From: Linum tenue
Taxonomy: Eukaryota > Streptophyta > Magnoliopsida > Malpighiales > Linaceae
Direction of reading: 5' to 3'
Assembly (NCBI GenBank): GCA_946122785.1
Contig: CAMGYJ010000007.1
Span: forward strand, 42,805,587-42,869,586
DNA length: 64,000 bases
The notes under the pieces are model-generated. The model made no database searches, was not told the DNA's origin, and saw nothing but the letters and a program-made list of their open reading frames with translations. Below, piece after piece: positions 44,162-55,969 of the stretch (the stretch's first letter is position 1; each line of letters begins with the position of its first letter). The position numbers and the translations under genes are program-made.

Positions 44162-46547
44162 TGTTGCGGTTACTAAAACATTGTTAGTATTGGGCCTTGT
44201 TGGGCCTCGTCTTATTTGTTGGATTAGGGTTTTAACCCTAAGTTTATCTATATAAGCTTAGCTATCGACTTTTGTTATAGCAAGCCGTCACAATGTAAAC
44301 CTAATAAGAGATCATCCGTGAGCTCTTATGAGCTCACCGTGGATTAGTCTCGATCAATCAATCGATCGAGGATACCACGTAAAATCCCTTGTGTTCTGTG
44401 TTCGTTTCAATTCCGCGTTATCAAATTTTACATGGTATCAGAGCGAATCTCGATCCTTGATTAGGGTTTGAGCTTCCATCCTTCCGCTTCTGTGTTCTAG
44501 ATTTGGATGAGCAGTCCAGCTCTCCGTTCGTCAAGTTGACCTAGGCGAAGTCCATTCCGTCGTGGGTGGCAATCATCCCTGCGTAGCCATCATCATTGAC
44601 GGCGCCATCGTTGGCCACCATCAACTCACAAGACAGGTTGGGCTGAGAATCGAGCTTTCGTCGCGGCGTCGCTATCCCCTCGCCATCGTCTTGGTCAGCC
44701 ACGACGCTCTTGTCATCACTAGACCCGGCTCGTTGTTTCCATGTCAAAATCCATGCTTTAGGTACTCTGTTGCCACCGTAGCTCTGTGTCCAGGAAGTTC
44801 ATCACCCACCGTAATCGCTATCGTCATCAGCGGGGTTCTCGTTTTGTTCCCTGCATCACCAACGTCGTCACCATCAGAATTGGCGGCGCCATCGTTTGGC
44901 ATCACCAACGCCTTCACCATCAGCATTGGCGCAATCGTCGTCTTCATCACCACGCCGGGAAGGGAAGCAGGCCATGATCAGCATAGCGACGCTATCGATG
45001 TCTACGTCCTAGCCTCATTGAACTGCCCATATCTCCGTCTTCGAGAGAGCGACGGCGAAGTCCTTCCCGCCGTCGCATCTTTCTTCCTAGTCGCCCGGAG
45101 AACCGATGTCTATTCCGGTCTCCCACGCCAACCAAGTACCGGCGGCGAAGTCCATCCCGCTGTCGTGTCTTCTTGCCTGACTCCAGGAGTGTCGATGTCC
45201 AATCCGGCCTCCGATCCGTTTCATCATCGCCAACAGCAGCCGTCGAGTCCGTCTTATCCATTTGCCGCGGTCTTCTTCGTCAAATCATGGCGTGTCGTAA
45301 CTTTTGTTCCGCTGGGGCTGTCGTCGAACTGCTTCCTCGTCGATCAAGTCTCGTCTCCCGCCGTTCCACCACCTCCAGTGAAAGCTCCGTCGTTGGTCCT
45401 CCTCTCCTCCACGTCAATTCCAACCCTGCAGATAGCGTTTTCCTCTCTGTTTCATCGCTGGGTGATCTCCTCAAGTTGGATGAAGAAGATGGAAGGTGAA
45501 ATGGCCAAATTGAAAAAGGGAAAGAGGAGACGAGATGGAAACGAGGGGCGGCGCTGTGAATTGCCAACCCATTTTAGGGTTTCCCCAATTTTAATTGGGC
45601 TGGCAGAAACCGTAATCAAGAAGCAGAAGGGCTCTTTAACTAAATGGGCTTTTAAATCACTCTTCAACTTCACCTCAAGTGTGGCCGAATTGGCCATGTG
45701 GGTATGAGCATATGTTTCTGGTAAGAGTTTTTTATGGACTCTTCCATTAGTTTTTGGGGCTAGCTTTCATTTTGCAGGCTTTCTCCATCAAATGTAGTCA
45801 AGTATCAGGTCGAGGCATTCACGATCCATCAAATGGTCGTCCCCTGGCGTTCAAAAAGTAGTACGATCAAAGTGGTAATCGTCCCTTCATCGTCCAGCTG
45901 GCATTCACGATCCAAGAAATGGTCGTCCCCTTTTCCGGTTCAATATTGGAGCATATCAACCATTCATCGCTTTTCAAGCTGGGCATTCACGTTGTTCATG
46001 CTCCAGCTTGAGGGGAGAATAGGTGGTCAACATACGTCGGTCGACTAACTCAGTCATCAGGTCGACCGCGATGTACCAAATGTGTTCAAGTTCAAGGACA
46101 CAGTCAACCGTCTCAATCATCATCAGGTTGTTCAGAGAGAGTCAGTCGTCTCCAATCAACCTCGTCCGAGATGTTATTTATCTCGAGTTTTGTGGTTCAA
46201 GCCATCATGCTTGTTCTTCACATTTACTTCTTCAAGCTCGACATTCTTATCATTCATGTCTTCGCTTGAGGGGGAGTGTTGCGGTTACTAAAACATTGTT
46301 AGTATTGGGCCTTGTTGGGCCTCGTCTTATTTGTTGGATTAGGGTTTTAACCCTAAGTTTATCTATATAAGCTTAGCTATCGACTTTTGTTATAGCAAGC
46401 CGTCACAATGTAAACCTAATAAGAGATCATCCGTGAGCTCTTATGAGCTCACCGTGGATTAGTCTCGATCAATCAATCGATCGAGGATACCACGTAAAAT
46501 CCCTTGTGTTCTGTGTTCGTTTCAATTCCGCGTTATCAAATTTTACA
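44162..46547 (+). mobile_element. Young non-autonomous Copia-like LTR retrotransposon, 2386 bp
   Basis: Two 271-bp LTRs (44162-44432 and 46277-46547) look identical, start TG and end CA, and are flanked by the target duplication CTTTT. TGGTATCAGAGC at 44433-44444 is the initiator tRNA-Met PBS, and CTTGAGGGGGAG (46265-46276) is the polypurine tract; a second AGCTTGAGGGGAG lies at 46004. TATATAAG (44249-44256) is a likely TATA box. The 1.84-kb interior has no gag, protease, integrase or RT motif. Identical LTRs mean very recent insertion. Confidence 0.95.
44562..45707 (+). CDS. Unidentified 381-residue ORF inside the non-autonomous element
   Basis: An open frame of 381 codons covering most of the interior, starting 130 bp after the PBS. 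The protein is rich in Ser, Pro, Val and His, with no zinc knuckle or catalytic motif, and a Lys/Arg-rich segment near the end (MKKMEGEMAKLKKGKRRRDG). Codon use does not look strongly coding; several other frames on both strands are also open for 70-110 codons, and repeated CATCACCAACG, CCGTCG and TCATC words suggest compositional bias. It may be a captured or chance ORF. I cannot name a function. Confidence 0.35.
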   Translation: MGGNHPCVAIIIDGAIVGHHQLTRQVGLRIELSSRRRYPLAIVLVSHDALVITRPGSLFPCQNPCFRYSVATVALCPGSSSPTVIAIVISGVLVLFPASPTSSPSELAAPSFGITNAFTISIGAIVVFITTPGREAGHDQHSDAIDVYVLASLNCPYLRLRESDGEVLPAVASFFLVARRTDVYSGLPRQPSTGGEVHPAVVSSCLTPGVSMSNPASDPFHHRQQQPSSPSYPFAAVFFVKSWRVVTFVPLGLSSNCFLVDQVSSPAVPPPPVKAPSLVLLSSTSIPTLQIAFSSLFHRWVISSSWMKKMEGEMAKLKKGKRRRDGNEGRRCELPTHFRVSPILIGLAETVIKKQKGSLTKWAFKSLFNFTSSVAELAMWV

Positions 46548-46621
46548 CTTTTAACCAACAATAATCAACTACAATAATGTGTATCTCAATGATAAAGTTA
46601 TTGCAAAGTGGTTTTTGTAAA

Positions 46622-46698
46622 AAAACAGTTGCTCCCAATAAGTTGAGTTGTTGGGAGAGGTTCAATAATGAAATTTATACCGTTATACACATACTAAC
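46622..46698 (-). repeat. Solo LTR of the miniature (SMART-size) family, diverged
   Basis: GTTGCTCCCAATAAGTTGAG and the following GTTGTTGGGAGAGGTTCAAT align along their length with the inverted 76-bp LTR of the element at 5686-5976, including the outer ACACA...CTAACA end. No second LTR or interior is present. Confidence 0.75.
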
Positions 46699-46784
46699 AG
46701 TATCGAGGTATCATTGAAGACAAGTAACATATATGGCTAATAGCCCGGAGTTTGGGGGAGTTATTTTTGCCTAGTTTTATGTGG

Positions 46785-48420
46785 GAACGGATCAGGTGAG
46801 TAATCTTATGGTGAGTAACTATGAGTAACCTGCCCACATCAGCATGACATCAGCATCCTCTCTCTCCTGGAAAACCTTTAATTTTCCCCTCTTTAATCTT
46901 TGACGGATGATTTCTCACTCGTTTTAAGTCAAAATTTAATTTTTTTTTTTGCACAGTTAGATCAGATTAATTGTGCTTTTCAAAATGATATCCACTTTGA
47001 TATATTTTTCGAACAAACAAAATTGAGCCATTTTTTACGAGTCTATACCATATGGTATTGACTGGTATTGAAATAAGAGCATACCTATGGTTTGAAAAGC
47101 GTACCATGGTGGTATGACACAAACCAAAATTGTAGGATGATTGAATACATGATAGTAAAAGTATATTAATTGTCATTTACGACTTTTAACATTGTATATC
47201 ATAAGATACCACGCTGTACCAGGGTGGTATTGTATGGTATTGTGTGGTATTTTTTGATCTTGTAATTTGTTCACCCAGAAATTTGTAGATCCAATAGATC
47301 ATGATGAACTCGTCCCTGCTGTGCAAACGTTTTCAAAAACGAATTAAAAACGAAGAAGATACCATATGGTATGCAGTTGGTACCGAGAGGCCAAAATTTT
47401 TTTTCCTCAAAAAATATTGAAAATTGATCTCATTTTGTAGAGCACGATGAACTCGTTCCATCTGTACCAAAAAAAAATTTAAAATCCGAGTTAAAACGAA
47501 AAAGATATGAGTCAATTAAGAAAGCTAGTGAAAATAAAAATGACCTTTAATTCTCCATCCTTAGATCTGGATTTTCTAAATGAATGGTCCATATTTGGTT
47601 ATTGATAGGTGCATAACCCATGGTTATGCACCCTAACTTGAGCCGTTTTATGGTTCCTTTGGGGGAGCAGATCCGGTCAGTAACCTTGTGGTGCAATAAC
47701 CCCATGCATAACCTAATAAGAATCCGCCACATCAGCGCCTCCTTCTCTCTCATCGAAAAAGTTTTAATTTTCCTTTCCTTAATCTTTAAAGGATGATTTC
47801 TCAATCGTTTTAAGTCGGAATTTAAATTTTTTTGCACAGTTAGATCAGATTAATTGTGCTCTTCAAAATGATATCCACTTTGATATTTTTTGGAACAAAA
47901 AAAATTTGCCAGTTATTACCAGTCTATACTATATGGTATTGACTGTATCATATGGTATTGACCGGTATTAAATAAGAGCATACCATATGGTATGAAAAAT
48001 ACCACCTCATACCAGGGTGATATAGTAGGTATGTAGTTGGTAACGAGAGGTATGGAATTTTTTCATCCATAAATTTTTTCATCCAATAGATCATGATTAA
48101 ATCGTTCATTCTGTGCAAAAATTTCCGAAAACGACTAAAAAACGAAGGAGATACCATATGGTATGGAGTTGGTAACGAGAGGTATGAAAAAAAAATCTCA
48201 AAAAATATTGAAAATGGATATCATTTTGTAGAGCACAACGAACTCGTTTCATCTGTGCAAAAAAATTGAAATCCTAGTTAGAATGAAAAAGATATGATCC
48301 AATCAATAAAACTAGGGAAAATAAATTTTTTAATTCTCCACCTCTAGACCTGCAGCCACTTAAGAGAAAAGTCCAGATTTGGTTACTCATAGTTATGCAC
48401 CCTAAGGTTATGCATCATAT
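46785..48420. mobile_element. Tandem pair of a TIR element rich in ACCATATGGTAT palindromes
   Basis: Two direct copies, about 46785-47640 and 47665-48420, share GGATGATTTCTCA(C/A)TCGTTTTAAG, TTGCACAGTTAGATCAGATT and GATATCCACTTTGAT. The outer ends are inverted: GTGAGTAACTATGAGTAACC near 46810 and GGTTACTCATAGTTATGCAC near 48380. The interior repeats ACCATATGGTAT and GGTATGGAGTTGGTA(C/A)CGAGAGG many times. No coding capacity. Target duplication not found. Confidence 0.7.
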
Positions 48421-48639
48421 CTTCAATCTTGAGCCTTCCTTTGGAAGTACCAAGGAAAAACATCGATTTCTATTTTCCTCAATGTGGATCATAGTTTGGT
48501 CTCAATCAATTTTGTCGGAATCTAACCTGTTTAAAGAGTGGTTTACATTTTAGTGGTTTAACCAATGTTAGGTTATTAAAAAATGTTAATGAAATAGTGT
48601 CTTATAAACAATAATGATAATTTAATTCACTGGCTGCCT

Positions 48640-49190
48640 CACTTTTTATTATGCCGACTTATTCGAGAGCAAGACTGGAGAAGTGAGCTGGAGGGTTATT
48701 GAAGCAGTTGAGAAAAACGTGACAAATGAAATGAATCGAAGTCTTCTCAAGCCATTCACCGCTAAAGAGATCCAAAAGGCCCTGTTCCAACTTGGTGCGA
48801 CCAAAGCCCCTGGAGATGACGACTTCCCTGCTCTGTTCTTCCAAAAGAACTGGAACACCCTTACCCCCCCCCCCCCCCCCCGCGGGTATTACTGCGGAAT
48901 TGACAAGCTTCCTGCACAATGGTAAATTCCTGAAAGTCTCAATAAGACTCTTATTGCTTTGGTCCTTAAGGTCAAGAACCCTATATCCCCTAAAGATTAT
49001 AGGCCGATCCGCCTTTGCACTGTTCTTTATAAAATACTGTAAAAAACGCTTGCTAATCGCCTTAAAGGAATTCTGGATGACCTTATTTGTGAATCACAGA
49101 GTGCTTTTGTTCCGTGAAGATCAATTGTTGACAACGTGATAGCTGCTTTCGAGTGTTTCTTTACGGTGAAGAAGAAAACTAAAGGTGAAA
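48640..49190 (+). pseudogene. LINE reverse transcriptase N-terminal fragment
   Basis: Frames give MNRSLLKPFTAKEIQKALFQ, TKAPGDDDFPALFFQKNWN (normally KAPGPDGFPALF), then in another frame VKNPISPKDYRPI and LANRLKGILDDLICESQSAF, IVDNVIAAFECFFT. This is the fingers region of an L1-type plant RT. It is interrupted by a run of about 18 C at 48866-48883 and stops. It ends where the fragment at 18605 begins in the same protein family. Confidence 0.85.
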
Positions 49191-50189
49191 AAGGTTTTCT
49201 GGCTCACTTCCAAGCTAAAGTACATCATGGCTAAACAAGTGCAAGTGCAAATGCGAGAGCGGGTGGAATTTTCAAATAGTTCAGTAGTGGGATAAGAGGA
49301 GTACAAAATGTTCACAATAATTTCTGTCCGAGAGCGCATAAAGGAGTGGAATGCTTTTAGCTGGGTCTCATACCTTATGGTTAAATCAACTATTGATATT
49401 GGTGTCATGAAAAAAATATATAAATGAGTATCTTTCAGTCAAATCACGCTATGACATCATATTAAGAACTAGTTTGGTCTCAATAACTTGAGTTGTTGCG
49501 AGAAAGTAAAATAAAAAATTTATATCTTTTCCTTATATATTGTATTTTGCAATCAATATTGATGAGAGGATGGATACTAATCATAAGACTTTTCACAATA
49601 ATGGCTCAAATATTATTCACTTGTGTTTAGGATTGTTGCAATCCATACATCTCGAAGCAATGGTTGAATGAATTGCCCTTCTAAAATTTGATATCTTTTG
49701 ATATTAATGGCTAATTAAAGAGATTATGGTCGATTACGAGTTATCTGTCTTAGAGAAGGCATACAGAGAGTTTGAGATACGGGAATGGATGGATGTGTAA
49801 GGGACCTACATGTTTCTTATTTTATGGTGGTGGAGGATACTTTGTCCAACTTCTTGGTAGTCTAGACGAGGCGACCATGGTGGTATCTATGTCACCATCA
49901 TTTCCTTCTCTTGAAATGGACTTTCCTTCAAATGTGCATGATCATCAAGGAAAGGAGACAAATCATAGTGTTGAGGGTAGAGTTGGCATCATACTCACTA
50001 GGGAGGTTGATCTTCTCAGCATTGTTATTGATCGTGGAAATAACATGGAATGGTTCATCACCCGTAGAAGCAATTTAGAATGCATTTGTATATGCAAATT
50101 TTCTTTCCTCGTGTCCACATCCAATCAATAGGTTCGAATCATTAAGGGCAATAGTGCTAGTTCACATTCTTCATGATTTTCTCAGTCTG
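49191..50189. other. Intergenic, no gene recognised
   Basis: Contains a diverged palindromic repeat at 49475-49535 (CTCAATAACTTGAGTTGTTG) and a 119-codon ORF at 49772-50131 without recognisable motifs; I do not accept it as a gene. Confidence 0.45.
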
Positions 50190-53100
50190 TCACTCGATAT
50201 TCAATAAAACCTTCTCATGCAAGGTGATGTGCATGTAGTAGTGATATTAAATTATTAATGCAATCAAAGTTATAGAATATTCTAAATATGTCTAGATTCA
50301 TATTCTACAAGGCTTTCTAATAATAACTACTCACAACCAATCATCTTATGCTCAAATAAAGACACAACATAAATTGATGGGTTGAGGTTCCCCATGTTTA
50401 GTGGTTTTCGAGACTCATCATAATGTCAAGTATAAAATAAACGACAAGATAAGTAAAGGGTACGCAATTGATAATAAAGTTCATTGTAGATGATTATACA
50501 TCTCAATCTCAACAATGATAAGCATCGATGCATCTTCTATTATGTAATCATATCCCTTCCACAAAGGTCGTTCTAATCGAGCTTTCGGCACATGAAAAAG
50601 GAATTATGACTAGCTAATGGATATTGAAGTAGTGGGATTCTCTTTCCCCTTTATTTTAACCAAAGCTCAGGAAGTCGAACACATTATGGGGTCCTTCATG
50701 GATGATGCAAGAGGATTGGGCAAGGTGAATCACCTTTTTTATGTATATGACATAATTATCTTTTGCGATGCTATTGAGGAAGCGAGTTTCAACTTGGCAG
50801 CAACACTCATCTTATTCAAAAGCATCTTTGGATCAAAAATTAACTTTGCAAAGAGTATGATATTCCATTTGGGAGATGTGAGTAATATTGATAGACGGGC
50901 TGAAATCCTGGGCTGTGGCGGGAAGTTCTCGTCCAATGATTATCTTGGACTCCCTCTCAGTGCCTCTCCTTCCTCTCCCTCGATTTGGAGTTGTCATTTT
51001 AAGGTGCATTGTCGTTTACACGTTCGAAAGGGGAAATTCATTTCACTTAAAGAAGGATTACCTTGTGTAACTCAATCTTGGCTACTCAACCTTTATATAT
51101 GTTCAATATCTTCAACCCACATTTTTCTGTCATCGAGACATTAAATAAACTCCAACATGATTTTATTTGGTCAGGACTGCATGGTGAGAGAAATATTCAT
51201 CTTGTTTCTTGGGATAAATATAAAGCCCCTAAGAGGGCTGGCATATTGGGGGTTGCAGACTTAAAATCCATGAATCTTGCCCTTCTTTGCAAGTGGTTCG
51301 GGTGGTTTGCACATGAAAGGAGTTCTTGGTGGTGGGAACTTATTGTTCTTAAGCTTCAGAACGCCGCCTCGGATTGAATGCCTGGGACTTGTTGTGGTCC
51401 AGTTGGTCTCGTCTCCTAGATGTCGATTATGAATCTGAACAAGTTGTTTCAGAAATTTGCTTTCGCATGATATTTAGATTCATGGTAGGCTTCTTGTCGA
51501 GGAATTTCTGAGGGTTGCTGCCGCTGTGGAATCGCTGAATCCCAGATTGCTAAGACTGTTAGTGTTTCTGAGGATCGAGTTTCCTGAGTTTTACCACTTA
51601 AATTTACCTTGAGAGGTGGGGCTGAAAGGGAGAGGCTTAGTCTTTTGAGTGTCCTTAACATTATGTCTCGTGAAAGTTTCTATGCGGGACCTTCTCGGCT
51701 TTTTTGGATCCTTCTCTGAATGCCACATTCTTGGCCACCTCCATTTATGGTGACTCATCAACAATCATTTCCCTGTAGTGTTGGATTTTCCAATCAGAGT
51801 CATCTGGCACTCGTCAGTTCCTTTCAAAATTTGTGTTTTTGTGGATTATTCACTAGAGGAAGATCTTAACGCATGATGCCCTTAAGTGGAGGGGTTAGTT
51901 CTTTCATAGTTAGTGTGTTCTATGTGGTGTGAATGAAGAGTACCATAATCACACATTCCTCCTATATAGTTTCTCTATGGCAGTTTGGAAGACGATGACC
52001 ATTTTGGTGGATCTCAGAGCCGCGTAGTTAGACATCATAACGACAATTAATATTTGGTCACGTAATCATCCTGTTAATCCCAAGAAGTGGTGCGTGGAGG
52101 TTTTTTGGCTGGCGCATTTGGTTAGAATGGAATTCCAAGATTTTCAGTGAGAATTTTTTGTCAATCCAGGTCGTATGCTTACGGATTGGACGTAACTTCG
52201 CATAGGGGCTAGTTGCAGCAAATAAATTAGAGAGATGAGTGGTTGACCTATAGATGCACACCATCCAGCTTCGTCTCTTTCCCAAGCCTGTTCAGCCCCC
52301 TACTCTCCCTCCTTTACAGATTTGATCGGTTGTTTATTTTTTCTTCTATCCCTTTTACGTTTGTGTGTGGGATGGAGTTTCGTTGTTCTGCTTGCACTCT
52401 TCTGGTGACTCTTTTGTGTTTGTGTTTGTTTGGTCTTTTCCTTTTATTTCCCCCGTTTATTCTGCTTTTTCTTCCTCAATTAATATTATTCCAGCTTTAT
52501 AAAATAAGTGTGCTTTCGTTTCATGCCATTACACAAATAATCAAACAAGGAAGGGTGGATCATTCCATATCATACACGCATAAGATAATGACATATCACA
52601 TAAGAGTATTTTTCTGACAACTTAATATGATATTATAAACAATATTATAGTAGCACCCCTAGACGGAACCCCATACCTGAAAAGAAAGTTGAATACTCAG
52701 TTGCTTAATCCTTGCCGATATACTTTCTGAAAGGTATTCGAATAATATTAACATCACATGACTAAGACATCTAATGGTATAGGCAACAAATAACAAAGAT
52801 AAACAAAGTCTAAAACATCTCATTATATCATAGAAAGGAGATGTTTAAAGCATCAATAGAATTTGCATCATTAACAATGAATTAGAACTAACAATACATA
52901 GAAGAGAAGGATGGTACCACCATCGATGATGAATGCATCTCCTTAGAAATTAGATGCACCCTCCTATGAATTCCAATTAGGCTCTCTCAAGTTGAGTGAC
53001 TCTTTGCTTGAGTTCTATAGAGTGATTTGAGTTAATATTTGCCGCCTCCTGAATCCTACAACCTTATCCTCTATTTATAGTGGAACAAAAAGGGGGTGTA

Positions 53101-53690
53101 TAGGTCTTTCCCCCCAAAATGCGAAAAAGGTGTTTGGTACTACTAGGATTTGGATTCCTTGATTTGGGGACAAAGTAAAGAATATTCCAAAAGATTTCAT
53201 GAGCGACAGCCGAGCCGCCTTAGATTTTCCTCTGAATTTAACTTTCTTGGCTCACAAGTAATCTCCCCATGGATTTTCAATGCGACTTGATGGGTCTTGC
53301 CCAATGGTGGTTGGCACCATCACAAGACTGTCGTGGGTTTTTGTCCAGGATTGGGCTAAAATTTCTCTAGTAGACTTCTCTTGGGCTTACATGATGACGT
53401 CATGAAGACTTCCCCGCCATTTATTCGTTTAATTGATGAACCCCCTTGATCTTCTAGTAATTATCCCTTCTTAATCCTCCAGCTTGATCCAATTGTCGAT
53501 CCAAATCATCGTAGATTGTGTTTGACCTTGAAAAGCACAAAATAATACCAAAAAGGCATAAATGATATAAAAACACATTCTAGATCTATCATAAGCATGT
53601 TGATCACATAATTATGATATTCACATCAAACATAGCAAAATATACTAAAAACGCATCGAAAGAAGAGGAAAATGTATCAAATATGGTTAT
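50190..53690 (-). mobile_element. 3' LTR of a decayed gypsy element, interrupted by a LINE
   Basis: The outer parts, 50190-50625 and 52515-53690, match the single block 19065-20575 and, at the right end, 22690-23175. At the junction GACTAGCTAATGG (50608-50620) and TTTCATGCCATTACAC (52518) correspond to one continuous stretch in the other copy (19448-19480). The right end abuts gypsy integrase remnants on the minus strand, so this is the 3' LTR. Exact LTR ends were not determined. Confidence 0.65.
50626..52512 (+). pseudogene. 5'-truncated LINE inserted in the gypsy LTR
   Basis: RT palm with HLFYVYDIIIFC (about 50730-50765; the usual Ala-Asp is replaced by Val-Tyr in an otherwise intact motif), then LILFKSIFGSKINFAKS and the LGCGGKFSSNDYLGLPLS segment. 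A shifted frame continues with LNKLQHDFIWSG, KAPKRAGILGVADLKSMNLALLCKW. From about 51840 a zinc-knuckle RVT region (HDALKWRG, CVLCGVNEEYHNHTFL) is visible. It ends with a T- and C-rich 3' region near 52505. Only the 3' half is present, as expected from truncated LINE insertion. Several frameshifts and stops. Confidence 0.82.
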
Positions 53691-55880
53691 ATCAAACACA
53701 ATAATTTGAGTGTCATCATAAGGCTCTTACTAATTTGAACTTCTAATAACCATCTAGGAGTCAAATAATTATACCCATACCCATACACAACTTCAAGCAG
53801 CGAATAGTTAGTGATACAATGAAATCTCATATGATTATAGTCAAATTTAACACAAGGCAAGCATCCTTTCCAAGTTTTAATTTTACTCTTTATAACATCC
53901 TGACGCATTTGAGATAAGGTCATATTGACTACTTTAGTTTTGTCCATCAAGTAGTATAATATAGCAACTTAGTCGCCAACAGACTCCACAAAGTTTTCTA
54001 GAAGCAACTTAAACACTTAAATTCCATATTGAAAACAAGGGTATGAGGCATTCCATGTAATCTGACAATTTGTCTAAATAATAAATTAGCCACATGAGAT
54101 GCTTCATCTATTTTATGACAAGGTATGACATGTGTCATCATAGGAAACATATAACCAACCAGAAATATTGAATCAAGTCCACATTAACTTCTAGATAGCC
54201 CTAACATGATATACATAGACACGTGAGTCCAAGGAGCATTAGGAATAGGCAGAGAGTGTGTAGCCCGGTTGGCTACTCGCGACTTAGCCTTGCCAAAAGT
54301 CAAACACCTTACACAAATATGTTTAACATCTCCTCGTGTATGTGGCAATTGAAGTGTTCTTGTTGACAATCTAAAGTCTTGACTACACCAAATTTTGTTA
54401 TGAGACCTTCATGAGCTTCCCTAGCAAGTAACTCACTAAAGGAAACCTTTGGAGCACACAGATGTTAGCAAAATATAAGTATCACTCATGCCTATAGTAC
54501 TTCCCTTAACCTTTCTTTCCTCATTAGTTGAAGATTTAATGCAGGTTTTTAATATGTTCGAATCTAAGGAACTTGCATCTAAAACTAAGATAAGTGTATA
54601 CCGATGAGAAATGGCATCAAATACTCGTTGCCTTGATTACATCTTAAGAAATAAGGAAATTGTTCAATAAACTCAACCAATGATCATGTAACTTGTTGAT
54701 TTTGTGTTGTGCCTTGAGATACTTCAAATATTCATGATCAGTGTGGATAACAAACACTTTTGGTCAAGAATAGTGTTGTTATGTCTTTATTGCTCGAACA
54801 AAAGCATGTGTCCTTTATCATAGGTTAGGCAATTTAAAGTAGACTCAATCAAATTCTCACTGAAGTAGGCGTTTGGCCTGCCCTGTTGCATTGGCATGGC
54901 TTCGATTCCTACACCAGATTCATCACACTCAATCTCAAAATTCTTATCAAAATCAAGAAATATTGATACATAAGAATATTTTAATCGATCTTTAAGCAAG
55001 TTAAAGGCCTCGTCTTATTCCGTTTCCCAAATGGAAAGGAAGGTTTTTGTTTATTACAACATTTAGAGGGCCGACTATATTGCTAAGAAATTTCATAAAC
55101 CGTCTATAAAATCATAGCAAGCTAGGGAAGCTTCACACTTCACAGATAATGACTGGTGTTGTCCACCTCTTAATGGCTAGATCGTCTCCTCGTTTGCCTG
55201 AATTCCTCAGGCCCTAACAACAAAACCAAGAAATACAAGCTTTTAATTGTAAAAAAAGGCACTTCTCGAAGTTGGCATACACTTTCTCACCTCTAACATT
55301 CTATAAATTTTTTTAAGGTGGTTAATATTGTCCTCTAATTTTTGGGAATATAAGAATGTCATCCAATGAAACAACCATTAACGTTCCAAAGTAAGCATGC
55401 AAAGCATGGTTCATCAGTTTCATGAAAGTACTCGGAGAATTAGTTAAACAAAATGGCATTACCAACCTCTGACAAATACCATATTTTGTTTTGAAAGCCG
55501 TCTTCCAATCATTACCTTCATTCTAATTTGATGGTATCCATATTTCAAATAAATATTCAAGAATATACTAGAACACAACACATCAAGCATATCATCAAGT
55601 CTAGGGATGGGGTGTTAATGATGGCTCGAAAATCAACACACATACCCCAAGACCCATTGATGATACATAGAAAATACTACTTTTTACCCCTGTATTATGG
55701 GTAGAGTTACATCATTTTTACATCTTTAGTGTCATAATCGCTTGCATTTTCTTGATAAATCACAGAAGGTGCGTTTTAGTATAACTCTAGAATTGTTTTT
55801 ATCATTGATCATGTTATAGCGTAACATCAATTCACGGAATACTCGAAGGGTATTCAAATCGTATTCATTCGGATTTCTAA
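53690..55880 (-). pseudogene. Decayed Ty3-gypsy pol (RT, RNase H, integrase)
   Basis: Reading on the minus strand from right to left: RT pieces near 55300-55640 (PIPRLDDMLDVL, YLKYGYHQIRMKV), RNase H at 54787-54999 (FEIECDESGVGIEAMPMQQGRPNAYFSENL), integrase zinc region and start at 54184-54369 (CVRCLTFGKAKSRV, PIPNAPWTHVSMYIMLGL) and the integrase end at 53687-53950 (LLEVVYGYGYNYLTP). The wording is that of chromovirus-type elements. Stops and shifts are abundant. Gag, PBS and a 5' LTR are missing: the right side runs into the IDD copy. Confidence 0.85.
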
Positions 55881-55969
55881 CGATTGACTACTCAAAACCA
55901 GCAGTTATATGTGGATTCGGAAAAAGAAGATAAAAGAAATAGACGATAAAGCAGAATTGAAACTAAAGC

